Of a DNA stretch of 28,335 nt, positions 20,895 to 28,335 are shown in pieces. The stretch lies in the NCBI GenBank assembly GCA_038217425.1, contig JBBQPM010000084.1, positions 1 to 28,335 on the forward strand. Reading direction: 5' to 3'. This DNA is from JAIEPT01 sp038217425. Its GTDB lineage: Bacteria > Planctomycetota > Planctomycetia > Gemmatales > Gemmataceae. The translations under genes were made by a program, and so were the position numbers. Under the pieces are notes generated by a model, which saw only the letters and a program-made list of their open reading frames with translations, searched no databases and was not told where the DNA came from. Within the stretch, counting starts at the first letter, position 1; every line of letters begins with the position of its first letter.

Positions 20895-23426
20895 ATGGTC
20901 GTTTCGCGCGGATTCACCTCGGGATGGTTCGTGTCCTTGGCCGCGATGTTCGCCAGTGTTGGACCGGCGCCGCTTCTTGCGGACGAGATCGTCCCGTTCG
21001 CGCGCGTGGCGCCGCTGTTTCAGAAGCACTGTCACGGCTGTCACGGCGCCGCCAAGGCCAAGGGGAAGTTGCGGATCGACCAGCTCAATCCCGATTTCAT
21101 CAAGGGAAGCGACGGCGACCACTGGCGCGACGTCCTCGATCGGCTGAACTTCGGCGACATGCCCCCGGCCACGGAACCGGCTCTCAAAAAAGAAGACCGC
21201 GAGTTGATGACCGCCTGGCTCACGCAAGAGCATCGTCGGGCTGGCCTCGCGAAAAACCAGACCACGAACTTTCGCCGCCTGACCCGCCTGGAATACGAAC
21301 GAACGCTGCAAGATCTTCTGGGTTTGCCGATCGAGTTTGGTACCCGGCTTCCGGAAGACGGCCGATCGAAGGCGGGGTTCCGCAACGACGGCGACGCACT
21401 GCGGATTTCGCCGCTGCAATACGAGACTTACTTACAGATCGCGGATGAAGCCCTGGCCGAGGCCATCGTGTCAGGCCCCGCGCCCAAGGTGCATCGCTAT
21501 CGACTTTCCGTCGGCGAGAAACACGCCAAGTACGAAGTGACGCCGCTGCCCCGACCGCAGGATCAGCCGGGGGAATCCTTCGAGTACGAGGCCAAGAAAG
21601 GCAAGGCGTTCCGCATCTGGAACATGTCGGCGCCGAACAAGGATATGGACAAAGATCCGGGCAAAATCTGGAGCCCGGCCCTGGCGCCCTCGGCAATCCG
21701 GCGTTTCGGAGAAGCGGCCGTGCAGATGCCGGACCGCTGCTATGCGTTCGGATTCCATCAAGCTTTCCGCAAGGGAGAGACGCGCATCAAGGTCCGCGCC
21801 GCCCGCATGGAACCAGCCAAGGGAGCGGACGCGGCGCGCGTCCCTTCCTTGACGCTCGCCGTCGGGTCGACGAACTATCACGGCGTCGAACTCAAGGTCG
21901 TGGGCGAGCCGATCGTCGTCGATCACGCCGACTTTCGCACGTACGAATTTCGGGTCCGCATGGAGAATGTCTCGGTTCCGAACACGGGACCGCTCAACGA
22001 CAAGAACTCGGCAGTCGTGGCGGCCTGGAACTCGGCGAAGTCCCTCAAGGGAGAGAATGAGCCGCCGCTGCTGAAGATCGAGTGGATCGAGGTCGAGACC
22101 CCGTTTTTTGAAACCTGGCCGCCGGCGACGCACACGAACATTCTCTTCGCCAACGACGGGCTTGACGAGAAGGCGTATGCCCGCGAAGTGGTGCGCCGCT
22201 TCGCCTCACGCGCCTACCGCAGTCCGCTCGCCCCGGCCGAACTAGATCGGCTCATGATGTATTGGACGAAGGCGCGGGCGAACTCCGATACTCTCGAAGA
22301 CAGCCTGAGAGACACGCTCGGCGTGGTCCTGAGTTCGCCGCGCTTTCTCGGTTTGCCGGCGAGTCGCGCGAGCGGCGCGAAAGAGCGGCTGACCGATCAC
22401 GAATTGGCCGCAAGGCTTTCGTATCTTCTGTGGAGCACGATGCCCGACGAGACGCTCTCTCGTCTCGCCGATCAGAAAAAGTTGCGCGACCCGGCCGTGC
22501 TCTCCGCGCAGGTTCGCCGTATGATTCAAGATCCGAAGACTTGGTCGTTCATCGAGCAGTACGCCGAGCAATGGCTGGAACTGGACCGCCTGCAACGAGT
22601 GACGATCAGCAAGAGCAGCTACCCCGGTTTCGACGATTCGCTCGCCGCCGCCATGCGTCTGGAGACGATTCACTTTCTCGGCGAAGTGTTATGCAGCGAC
22701 CTGAGCATCTTCCAGTTCCTCGCGTCCGACTTTACGGTTGTTAACGAAGCCCTCGCGGCGCATTACGGCATCGCGGGGGTCACGGGCGCCAAGTTCCGCA
22801 AGGTCAAGCTCGACGAAGCGCACCACCGCGGCGGCGTCTTGACGCACGCCAGCGTTCTGACCGGACTCTCCGACGGCAAAGACGGTCATCCGATCAAGCG
22901 CGGCATGTGGCTTCTCAAGAATTTGTTCGACGAGACGCCCCCGCCGCCACCGCCGAATGTGCCCGAGCTCGATCGCGAGAATCCGATGGTGAAGAACCTG
23001 ACTATCCCTCAGGCGCTGGCCGTCCATCGCAACAGCGCCGCGTGCATGGGCTGCCATCGTAAGATCGATCCCTGGGGCATCGCGTTCGAAGAGTACGACG
23101 CCGTCGGCAACTGGATGCGCGACGGCGTCGGCGCCGGCCTGCGCAAACGGCGAACCTCCCACCCGATCAACGCCAAGGCCGAGTTGCCGACTGGCGTGAA
23201 AATCGACGGCATGCGCGAATTGCGCGACGAGTTGCTCCGCTCGAAGTCCGACGAATTTCGTCGAGCGATGCTGCGGAAAGTGATGGCCTACGCCCTGGGC
23301 CGATCGCTCACGCTCGGCGATATCGAGGCGGCGGACGCGCTTGTCCCGGCACTCCGCGCGCGAGGCGACCGCTTTCCCGCCCTCATCGAATTGATCGCGG
23401 CCAGCGAACCGTTTCAGTCGAAGTAA
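20895..23426 (+). CDS. Planctomycete-type cytochrome protein (PSCyt1/DUF1587/DUF1595/DUF1592/DUF1588/DUF1585)
   Basis: 843 aa from the ATG at 20895, where a signal-like segment begins (VSLAAMFASVGPAPLLA); the frame is open upstream through a repeat, which is not coding. The first haem site CHGCH is at 46-50 with DMPP (Met89) as possible distal ligand. DUF1587 lies near 125-190 (NFRRLTRLEYERTLQDLLGL). DUF1595 is about 418-465, DUF1592 about 467-610 (LTDHELAARLSYLLWSTMPDE), and DUF1588 about 635-735 (RGGVLTHASVLTGLSDGK) with a second CMGCH at 717-721. DUF1585 ends the protein (RAMLRKVMAYALGRSLTLGD). These exported multidomain cytochromes are numerous in planctomycetes; their reaction is unknown. 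The usual partner is a DUF1552 protein, found here 786 bases downstream. Confidence 0.93.
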   Translation: MVVSRGFTSGWFVSLAAMFASVGPAPLLADEIVPFARVAPLFQKHCHGCHGAAKAKGKLRIDQLNPDFIKGSDGDHWRDVLDRLNFGDMPPATEPALKKEDRELMTAWLTQEHRRAGLAKNQTTNFRRLTRLEYERTLQDLLGLPIEFGTRLPEDGRSKAGFRNDGDALRISPLQYETYLQIADEALAEAIVSGPAPKVHRYRLSVGEKHAKYEVTPLPRPQDQPGESFEYEAKKGKAFRIWNMSAPNKDMDKDPGKIWSPALAPSAIRRFGEAAVQMPDRCYAFGFHQAFRKGETRIKVRAARMEPAKGADAARVPSLTLAVGSTNYHGVELKVVGEPIVVDHADFRTYEFRVRMENVSVPNTGPLNDKNSAVVAAWNSAKSLKGENEPPLLKIEWIEVETPFFETWPPATHTNILFANDGLDEKAYAREVVRRFASRAYRSPLAPAELDRLMMYWTKARANSDTLEDSLRDTLGVVLSSPRFLGLPASRASGAKERLTDHELAARLSYLLWSTMPDETLSRLADQKKLRDPAVLSAQVRRMIQDPKTWSFIEQYAEQWLELDRLQRVTISKSSYPGFDDSLAAAMRLETIHFLGEVLCSDLSIFQFLASDFTVVNEALAAHYGIAGVTGAKFRKVKLDEAHHRGGVLTHASVLTGLSDGKDGHPIKRGMWLLKNLFDETPPPPPPNVPELDRENPMVKNLTIPQALAVHRNSAACMGCHRKIDPWGIAFEEYDAVGNWMRDGVGAGLRKRRTSHPINAKAELPTGVKIDGMRELRDELLRSKSDEFRRAMLRKVMAYALGRSLTLGDIEAADALVPALRARGDRFPALIELIAASEPFQSK

Positions 23427-23489
23427 ATGGGCATCGAATTTTTCGAGCTCACCCTGCTCATGCCTGTAATTCGCCGAGGAGAACTGGAA

Positions 23490-23717
23490 ATGAAATGGAC
23501 GCGTATCACCGTGAGCGCCAACCAAATGGACGGCGTGCCTTGTCTGCGCGGGTTGCGGATCCCCGTGGCTACGGTCGTCGGCATGGTCGCCCAAAGTATG
23601 TCCGATCAGGCAATTTTGCAAGCGTATCCCGACTTGGAGTTGGCCGACATTCGTGAGGCACTGGCGTTTGCAGCGGAAGCCGTAAGGGAACGCGAGCTTC
23701 CCCTGGTGAACGCGTGA
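23490..23717 (+). CDS. DUF433 antitoxin-like protein
   Basis: 75 aa from the ATG with GAGGAG nine bases upstream; an in-frame ATG abutting the preceding stop codon (23427) would add 21 residues without a ribosome site. The DUF433 pattern is complete: RITVSANQMDGVPCLRGLRIPVATVVGMVA, then AILQAYPDLELADIREALAFAAEAV, a helix-turn-helix-like fold. DUF433 genes commonly precede DUF5615 PIN-like genes and are thought to be the antitoxin. Its stop overlaps the next start (GTGA). Confidence 0.88.
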   Translation: MKWTRITVSANQMDGVPCLRGLRIPVATVVGMVAQSMSDQAILQAYPDLELADIREALAFAAEAVRERELPLVNA

Positions 23718-24091
23718 AGTTTCTGATCGATAATGCGCTATCGCCAGACGTTGCTGAAGCCTTGCGAACGAGCGGCCATGACGCGGTTCATGTTCGCGAT
23801 TATGGTTTGTCGGCGGCGAGCGACGAGGTGATCTTTGCGCGCGCGGCAAGCGAGGATCGTGTGGTCGTCTCCGCAGATACCGATTTCGGCATGATCCTGG
23901 CGATAAGAAACGAATCGAAGCCGTCGGTGATTCTATTTCGAGGCGCAACGCCGCGGCAACCCGCTCAACAATCGGCTCTGCTCTTGGCGAACTTGCCCGC
24001 CTGCGAACGCGAACTTCAAGACGGCGCCATCGCCGTCATTGAACCGGGACGCATCCGCTTGCGTGCATTGCCGATTTTCGGAAAGCCGTGA
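23714..24091 (+). CDS. DUF5615 PIN-like toxin candidate
   Basis: 125 aa starting at GTG that overlaps the DUF433 stop by four bases. KFLIDNALSP (Asp6), SDEVIFARAASEDRVVVSADTDFG (Asp37, Asp55, Asp57) and PSVILFRG give the DUF5615 signature, with acidic residues placed as in Mg2+-dependent PIN nucleases. It probably cleaves RNA when free of its DUF433 partner. The pair sits between the DUF1592-type and DUF1552 genes. Confidence 0.88.
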   Translation: MKFLIDNALSPDVAEALRTSGHDAVHVRDYGLSAASDEVIFARAASEDRVVVSADTDFGMILAIRNESKPSVILFRGATPRQPAQQSALLLANLPACERELQDGAIAVIEPGRIRLRALPIFGKP

Positions 24092-24212
24092 AACTGTCGT
24101 CTTCTTGACCGCAAGATCCCTCCGAAAGAGAGTGGAAACGTCGGCAAAATCTGTTATTCTTCTAATTCCTGCCGGAAATCCTCCAAGTCGAAGTCACGAA
24201 AGGTATCCCGCC

Positions 24213-25541
24213 ATGCCCCGAGCTTCCTGGCATCTTGACCGACGAACCTTCCTCCGCGGAGCCGGACTGTCGCTGGCCTTGCCCTGGCTCGAAGCGATGT
24301 CGCACGCTAATTCGCCAGCCGCGCGGCCCAAGCGGTTCGCCGCCTTCTTCTTCGGCAACGGCGTCGCGCTCCCCGCGCGAAACCAGGCGCACTTTCAAGA
24401 CTGGCACTGGTTCCCGCACGAGGCCGGCGCCGACTATAAACTCAACCGCTCCCTCGATCCGCTGGAGCCGCACCGCCAGGACATGACCATCTTCGGCGGC
24501 TTGTCGCATCCCACGAGCCGGCAACTCGTCGCCCACAATACGGTCGACGTTTGGCTCACGGGCGCCGACATTCGCGTCAATCTGGAAAACTCGATTTCGA
24601 TCGACCAGGTCATCGCACGCCGATATGCCTCGCAAACGCGCATTCCGTCGCTGGTGCTGTCGAGCCAGGGAGGCGTCGGCACCAAGAGCCGATCGACGAC
24701 GATCTCGTTTGACGCCCAGGGCCGAGCCATTCCTGCCGAGTCGATGCCGCGCCGGATTTTCGAACGGCTGTTCGAACCGCCCGCCGAGGGGGACCGCGCC
24801 GCACGGGAGCGGGTGCTCGCCTCGGGACGCCGGCGCGTCGATTTTCTGTTGGAAGACTCGCGTTCGTTACGCAACAACCTCGGCCGACCGGATCAACAAC
24901 GGCTCGACGAGTTCCTGCAATCGCTCAGCGAAGTCGAAAGCCGACTCGCGCGTTCTCAGGAATGGCTCGGCCGGGCGTTGCCGCAGGTCGATCGGGGCGC
25001 CGTCAACCTCGACGTCTCGCCGCGCGGCCCGACCGACTACATCCGCACCATGCTCAACCTGATCGTGCTCGCGTTCGAGACCGACACCACGCGCGTCGCC
25101 TCCTATCAAATGTGCGCCGAAGACGGCGTCGGCGTCTGCGATCGCTTTCCCGCGATCGTCGGCATCGGCACGGGCGGGCATCACGGACTCAGTCACGATA
25201 ACAACTCGCTCAACTGGGCCCGATACGACCGCTATCTTGCCGAGCAGTTCGCCTACTTCTTGGGCCGTCTCGCCTCCATCCGCGAAGGCGATGCGCGACT
25301 CCTGGACAACACCATGGCCCTGTACGGTAGCGGCACCAGCACGACGCACAACGCCCGCAACTATCCGACCATTCTCGCGGGGGGCAAAAACCTCGGCCTG
25401 CACCACGGACGGTTCATCAAGCAGCAAGCCGAACGGCCCCTGGGCGATCTTTATGTGACCATGCTGCACCGCTACGATATCCCCCTCCGCTCCTTCGCCG
25501 GCAACGCGGGCGAGTTTTCCGAAGTGCTCGCCAGGGATTAG
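24213..25541 (+). CDS. Tat-exported DUF1552 protein
   Basis: 442 aa from the ATG with AAGGT eight bases upstream. LDRRTFLRGAGLSLALPWLEAM (residues 8-29) is a textbook twin-arginine signal for export of a folded protein. The rest is DUF1552: RFAAFFFGNGVA, SLDPLEPHRQDMTIFGGLSHP, SISIDQVIARRYASQTRIPSLVLSS, DYIRTMLNLIVLAFETDTTRVASYQM, GGHHGLSHDN and DNTMALYGSG. DUF1552 has an alkaline-phosphatase/DUF1501-like layout and is usually paired with a DUF1592-type cytochrome. The substrate is unknown. The 120 bases between it and the DUF5615 gene show no convincing promoter. Confidence 0.92.
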   Translation: MPRASWHLDRRTFLRGAGLSLALPWLEAMSHANSPAARPKRFAAFFFGNGVALPARNQAHFQDWHWFPHEAGADYKLNRSLDPLEPHRQDMTIFGGLSHPTSRQLVAHNTVDVWLTGADIRVNLENSISIDQVIARRYASQTRIPSLVLSSQGGVGTKSRSTTISFDAQGRAIPAESMPRRIFERLFEPPAEGDRAARERVLASGRRRVDFLLEDSRSLRNNLGRPDQQRLDEFLQSLSEVESRLARSQEWLGRALPQVDRGAVNLDVSPRGPTDYIRTMLNLIVLAFETDTTRVASYQMCAEDGVGVCDRFPAIVGIGTGGHHGLSHDNNSLNWARYDRYLAEQFAYFLGRLASIREGDARLLDNTMALYGSGTSTTHNARNYPTILAGGKNLGLHHGRFIKQQAERPLGDLYVTMLHRYDIPLRSFAGNAGEFSEVLARD

Positions 25542-25592
25542 GGTGCGAAAGGCCAAGGAAGTCAGGTTTCAGGCCGAGGGCAGGTTTCGGGC

Positions 25593-26555
25593 ATGGCAAA
25601 AATCGTTGAGTTCGATTTCGAAGGTAAGGTCGAGCGCGATGTCGATATCTCACGCTGTCGGCCAGCCATGGACGAGGGGCATTATGTCTGGCTGGAGCTG
25701 GACGTAGTCGCGGACCAGCATCTCGCCCCCGAGGCCCGCGCGGTGCTTTCGATTGACGACGCGGTGTTTGAAACGCTCTTCGAGGAGGATCGGCACGCTC
25801 GGTGCGCGATTCACCCGACCGGACTGCATCTGGTGCTGGTGACTTGTCGCGGCCTGGATGCCGACCTTGACCCGGTCCGTATCGATTTGTTTCTGGGCGA
25901 ACGGTTCATGCTCGTACTTCGGCGCGGCGAGGCGCCGTTCCTCGAGCGCGTACGCCGCAATTACTCCGCCGACTTCAAGTCATTCGCCAAGAGTCCGAGT
26001 TTCCTTCTGTTCGAGATGTGCGAGGCGTTGGTGGCCAGCTACAGCGACCTGGCAGCGAAATTAGAAGATCGAGTCGAGGCGATGCAGGCGATCCTTCTCG
26101 CGGCGCCCCCCGAAACGCCCTTTGCCGAGTTCAGTCGACTGCAGACGGACCTACTGCATTTCCGCAAGCACCTGGTGGCGCTGCGCGGCGTCTTGAGCGA
26201 ACTCTCGACGCGCAAATCGCTTTACGTGAATGACGTCACGCAGCAATTTCTGGGCGGGATGGTTGCCGGCGTCGAACGATTGCTGGCGGACCTGCTCATC
26301 AACCGCGATATCCTGTCCGAATCGCTGAACCTGTACATGTCGCAGGTCAGCCAGCGCACCAACAAGATCATGAACAAGCTGACCGTCGTGTCGATCGTCT
26401 TCTTGCCGCTGACGTTTCTGTGCGGCGTGTACGGCATGAACTTCGAACACCAACCGGAGTACAAGTGGGAAGGGGGCTACCGCTTTTTCTGGACGGTTGT
26501 CGCGGCGACCGTCGTTACGGTCGTCCTCGCGTTGCGGCGGATGAAGGTGCTCTAG
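25593..26555 (+). CDS. CorA-like divalent-cation transporter
   Basis: 320 aa. The long N-terminal cytoplasmic domain and coiled helices (about 140-260) lead to two C-terminal membrane segments: LTVVSIVFLPLTFLCGVYGMNF (263-284) and FFWTVVAATVVTVVLAL (298-314). The GMN pore signature is at 281-283, followed by EHQPE. The C-terminus ends RRMKVL, a basic tail as in CorA. It would assemble as a pentamer moving Mg2+ (or Co2+/Ni2+; ZntB relatives move Zn2+). The ribosome site is weak (GCAGG). The gene is 51 bases after the DUF1552 stop and 51 before the cyclase. Confidence 0.92.
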   Translation: MAKIVEFDFEGKVERDVDISRCRPAMDEGHYVWLELDVVADQHLAPEARAVLSIDDAVFETLFEEDRHARCAIHPTGLHLVLVTCRGLDADLDPVRIDLFLGERFMLVLRRGEAPFLERVRRNYSADFKSFAKSPSFLLFEMCEALVASYSDLAAKLEDRVEAMQAILLAAPPETPFAEFSRLQTDLLHFRKHLVALRGVLSELSTRKSLYVNDVTQQFLGGMVAGVERLLADLLINRDILSESLNLYMSQVSQRTNKIMNKLTVVSIVFLPLTFLCGVYGMNFEHQPEYKWEGGYRFFWTVVAATVVTVVLALRRMKVL

Positions 26556-26606
26556 CCGCTTCCATATAACAAGCGGTGTGGCCTATTCGGCCCCAGGAGC
26601 CGCTCC

Positions 26607-28175
26607 ATGAGTGATTTAGCCCACGCGTGGATGTCGTCTCGATCAGGGAAGTCGTTCCTTTCCAACCTGCGCCACGAACTGCGAACTCCTCTCAACGCGA
26701 TAATCAACTACAGCGAAATGATTCTGGAAGATGCGACGGCCGAGGTAACGGCGCCGCTGCAGCAAATTCGCGACCGAGGATATCGGTTGCTCAAATCGAT
26801 CGGCGCCCTGGGCGATCCCGCCAAAGTCACCGGCGATTCATTTCATTCGCAGATCGAAGATCTGTGCCGGGAAATGGAGGCGCCGCTCGACGACGTGCTC
26901 ACGCAGTCCGCTAATCTCATTACCAGCGCCGACGAACTTGGGATTGCGGGGTTCGTCGATGACTTGCAGAAGATCCGCGCCGCCGGGATTCGTTTGTCCG
27001 AAGAACTTGGCAGGTTGTTGGACCGCACGAACATCGGCGAGGAATTTGCGCACGCGGTTGCGCTGCCGACGCCCGCAGTGCCGATCGCAAGCAAAGCTCC
27101 GAGCGATCTCGAAGCGACGGTCAGCCGCGTTGCTTCGATTCCGGGTCGGCTATTGGTCGTAGACGACAATGAAATTAACCGCGACGTCCTTCGGCGCCGA
27201 CTGCAATCGCAAGGGCACCAAATCGCGCTGGCGGCGAGCGGCGCCGAAGCGCTCACGCTGGCCCGCGCGCAACCCTTCGACCTGATTCTCCTCGACATTC
27301 TCATGCCCGAAATGAGCGGTCTGGAAGTGCTCCAGCGGCTCAAAGGCGACGCCCAACTGAAGCATCTTCCGGTGATCATGATCTCGGCCCTGGACGAGAT
27401 GGACAGCATCATCCAATCGATTGAGATGGGCGCCGAGGATTATCTCCCCAAGCCGTTCGAACCGGCGATTCTGCGCGCCCGGGTCGGGGCCTGTCTTGAA
27501 AAGAAGCGACTGCGCGACCGGGAGGTTGAGTATCTCGAACAGATCGAAGCCGAACGCAATCGCGCGGATGGACTGCTTCATGTCATTCTCCCCGCCGAGG
27601 TTGTGAAGGAACTCAAGGCAACCAATCAAGTAATGCCGCGCCGCTACGAGAACGTCGCGATCATGTTCACCGACATCGTCAGCTTCACTCCGTATTGCGA
27701 CAAGCATCAGCCGGAAGAGATCGTCGACAACTTGCAACAGATGGTCGTCGCATTCGAAGAGCTTTCTGTCCTGCATCATTTGCAGAAGATCAAGACGATC
27801 GGCGATTCGTTCATGGCCGCCTGCGGGCTTTTGCAAACGATTGAGAACCCGGTGCTCGAGTGCGTTCGCTGCGGCTTAAAAATGATCGAAGCGGCTCGAA
27901 GGTTGCCGGCCGCGTGGGAAATACGCATCGGCATTCATTGCGGTCCGGTAGTCGCCGGGGTGTTGGGGCGCCATCAGTATCAATTCGACCTCTGGAGCGA
28001 CACCGTCAACACGGCTGCCCGGATGGAAAGTCACGGCATTCCGGGCGCCGTCACACTCAGTGAGGCCGCCTATCAGGCGGTCGCCCAGGCGTATCGCTGC
28101 GAATTGCTCGAAGCTGCGTCCATTAAAGGCAAGGGGGAATTGAAGCGTTACATTGTCCGCGAAGTTCTCAGCTAA
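26607..28175 (+). CDS. DHp-REC-class III adenylate cyclase fusion protein
   Basis: 522 aa; ATG with AGGAG seven bases upstream. Residues 14-65 are a histidine-kinase dimerisation helix pair with His23 in LRHELRTPLNAIINYSEMI. Residues 80-140 look like a second, degenerate copy (LCREMEAPLDDVL, His replaced by Arg). No kinase ATPase domain follows. A receiver domain spans 181-297 with Asp186/187, phosphoacceptor Asp230 (LLDILMPEMSG) and Lys282 (PKPF). A coiled linker (298-325) leads to the cyclase (345-520): metal Asp356 (FTDIVSF) and Asp400 (IGDSF), adenine-selecting Lys396 and Asp461, and transition-state Asn468 and Arg472 (TVNTAARMES). These residues predict cAMP, not cGMP. No membrane segment is present. 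Confidence 0.92.
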   Translation: MSDLAHAWMSSRSGKSFLSNLRHELRTPLNAIINYSEMILEDATAEVTAPLQQIRDRGYRLLKSIGALGDPAKVTGDSFHSQIEDLCREMEAPLDDVLTQSANLITSADELGIAGFVDDLQKIRAAGIRLSEELGRLLDRTNIGEEFAHAVALPTPAVPIASKAPSDLEATVSRVASIPGRLLVVDDNEINRDVLRRRLQSQGHQIALAASGAEALTLARAQPFDLILLDILMPEMSGLEVLQRLKGDAQLKHLPVIMISALDEMDSIIQSIEMGAEDYLPKPFEPAILRARVGACLEKKRLRDREVEYLEQIEAERNRADGLLHVILPAEVVKELKATNQVMPRRYENVAIMFTDIVSFTPYCDKHQPEEIVDNLQQMVVAFEELSVLHHLQKIKTIGDSFMAACGLLQTIENPVLECVRCGLKMIEAARRLPAAWEIRIGIHCGPVVAGVLGRHQYQFDLWSDTVNTAARMESHGIPGAVTLSEAAYQAVAQAYRCELLEAASIKGKGELKRYIVREVLS

Positions 28176-28192
28176 TACTCCCGCGCTATCTT

Positions 28193-28299
28193 CTCCCTCT
28201 CCCTCCGGGAGAGGGGCGGGGGTGAGGGGGAAATGGCTCAACTCAATAGCACGGCTATTCCCCCTCACCCCCAACCCCTCTCCCGGAGGGAGAGGGGAG
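28193..28299. repeat. G/C-rich interspersed repeat, copies B and C in inverted pair
   Basis: 28193-28231 and 28259-28299 are about 40-base inverted copies of the same element found at 2682-2720, separated by 27 bases. The pair could form a very strong hairpin 17 bases after the cyclase stop, reading CTCCCTCTCCCTCCGGGAGA in the left arm. The remaining 36 bases to the window edge show nothing recognisable. Confidence 0.85.
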
Positions 28300-28335
28300 T
28301 AAATGCTTCCTGTATTTGAAGTTACTGCAACGCAC

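Noticed and set aside
20061..21419. Minus-strand open frame of 452 codons over the acetyltransferase and the start of the DUF1592-type gene
   Set aside because: The true acetyltransferase frame overlaps it and shows family motifs; this frame is arginine-rich and passes through a palindromic repeat.
22689..23948. Long minus-strand open frame of 419 codons across the DUF1592-type gene and the toxin pair
   Set aside because: It is antisense to well-supported genes, has low-complexity His/Arg/Asp-rich composition and no ribosome site; it results from GC-rich third codon positions.
26558..26578. CCGCTT/AAGCGG hairpin between CorA-like and cyclase genes as terminator or regulator
   Set aside because: A six-base stem without a T-run; too weak to support a call.

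Overview
The window reads as a chromosomal stretch of a planctomycete, most likely family Gemmataceae (inferred from gene content, with no rRNA present to confirm it). The evidence is a TIGR02604-type propeller/cytochrome protein, a DUF1592/DUF1587/DUF1588/DUF1585 cytochrome protein with a DUF1552 Tat-exported partner, a WD40 protein with a helical C-terminal tail, a PQQ-like propeller protein, small planctomycete-type lipoproteins, high GC, and many interspersed inverted repeats. No tRNA, rRNA, CRISPR array, phage or insertion sequence was recognised.

Layout. 1-3.8 kb (minus strand): a partial FMN-binding pyridoxamine-phosphate-oxidase-like gene, a secreted propeller/cytochrome c protein, and a Tat-exported DUF3500-like protein whose transcript ends at a clear intrinsic terminator. 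3.9-5.2 kb (plus): an exported DUF4432 aldose-epimerase-like protein. 5.3-5.8 kb (minus): a small secreted histidine-rich duplicated protein. 5.9-7.3 kb (plus): pabB. 7.4-9.06 kb (minus): an MFS (ACS-type) transporter and a 95-aa unknown protein. 9.2-10.5 kb (plus): a TlpA-like thioredoxin lipoprotein translationally coupled to a methyltransferase. 10.5-11.6 kb (plus): an HU-family DNA-binding protein with its own promoter and terminator, then two overlapping small lipoproteins with the same C-terminal tail, preceded by a FliA-like promoter. 11.6-14.3 kb (minus): a four-repeat exported protein and a sigma-54 activator with a degenerate receiver domain. 14.5-15.3 kb (plus): a PhyH-type dioxygenase. 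15.4-16.0 kb (minus): a VapBC-like toxin/antitoxin pair. 16.1-20.6 kb (minus): a PQQ-like propeller protein, a DUF433 remnant, a WD40 protein and a maltose-acetyltransferase-like gene. 20.9-25.5 kb (plus): a DUF1592-type cytochrome protein and a DUF1552 protein, separated by a DUF433/DUF5615 toxin-antitoxin-like pair. 25.6-28.2 kb (plus): a CorA-like transporter and a multidomain class III adenylate cyclase.

Functional reading. Much of the region is exported, redox-associated or of unknown planctomycete-specific function, with regulatory genes between (HU, sigma-54 activator, cyclase). Three PIN/DUF433-type loci, one decayed, lie within about 9 kb, and the last sits between two genes that are usually neighbours. 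Most of the longer intergenic gaps carry a strong inverted repeat, and one G/C-rich repeat family occurs near both ends of the window. The best candidates for new biology are the cyclase architecture, the twin lipoproteins with their FliA-like promoter, and the duplicated histidine-rich secreted protein.
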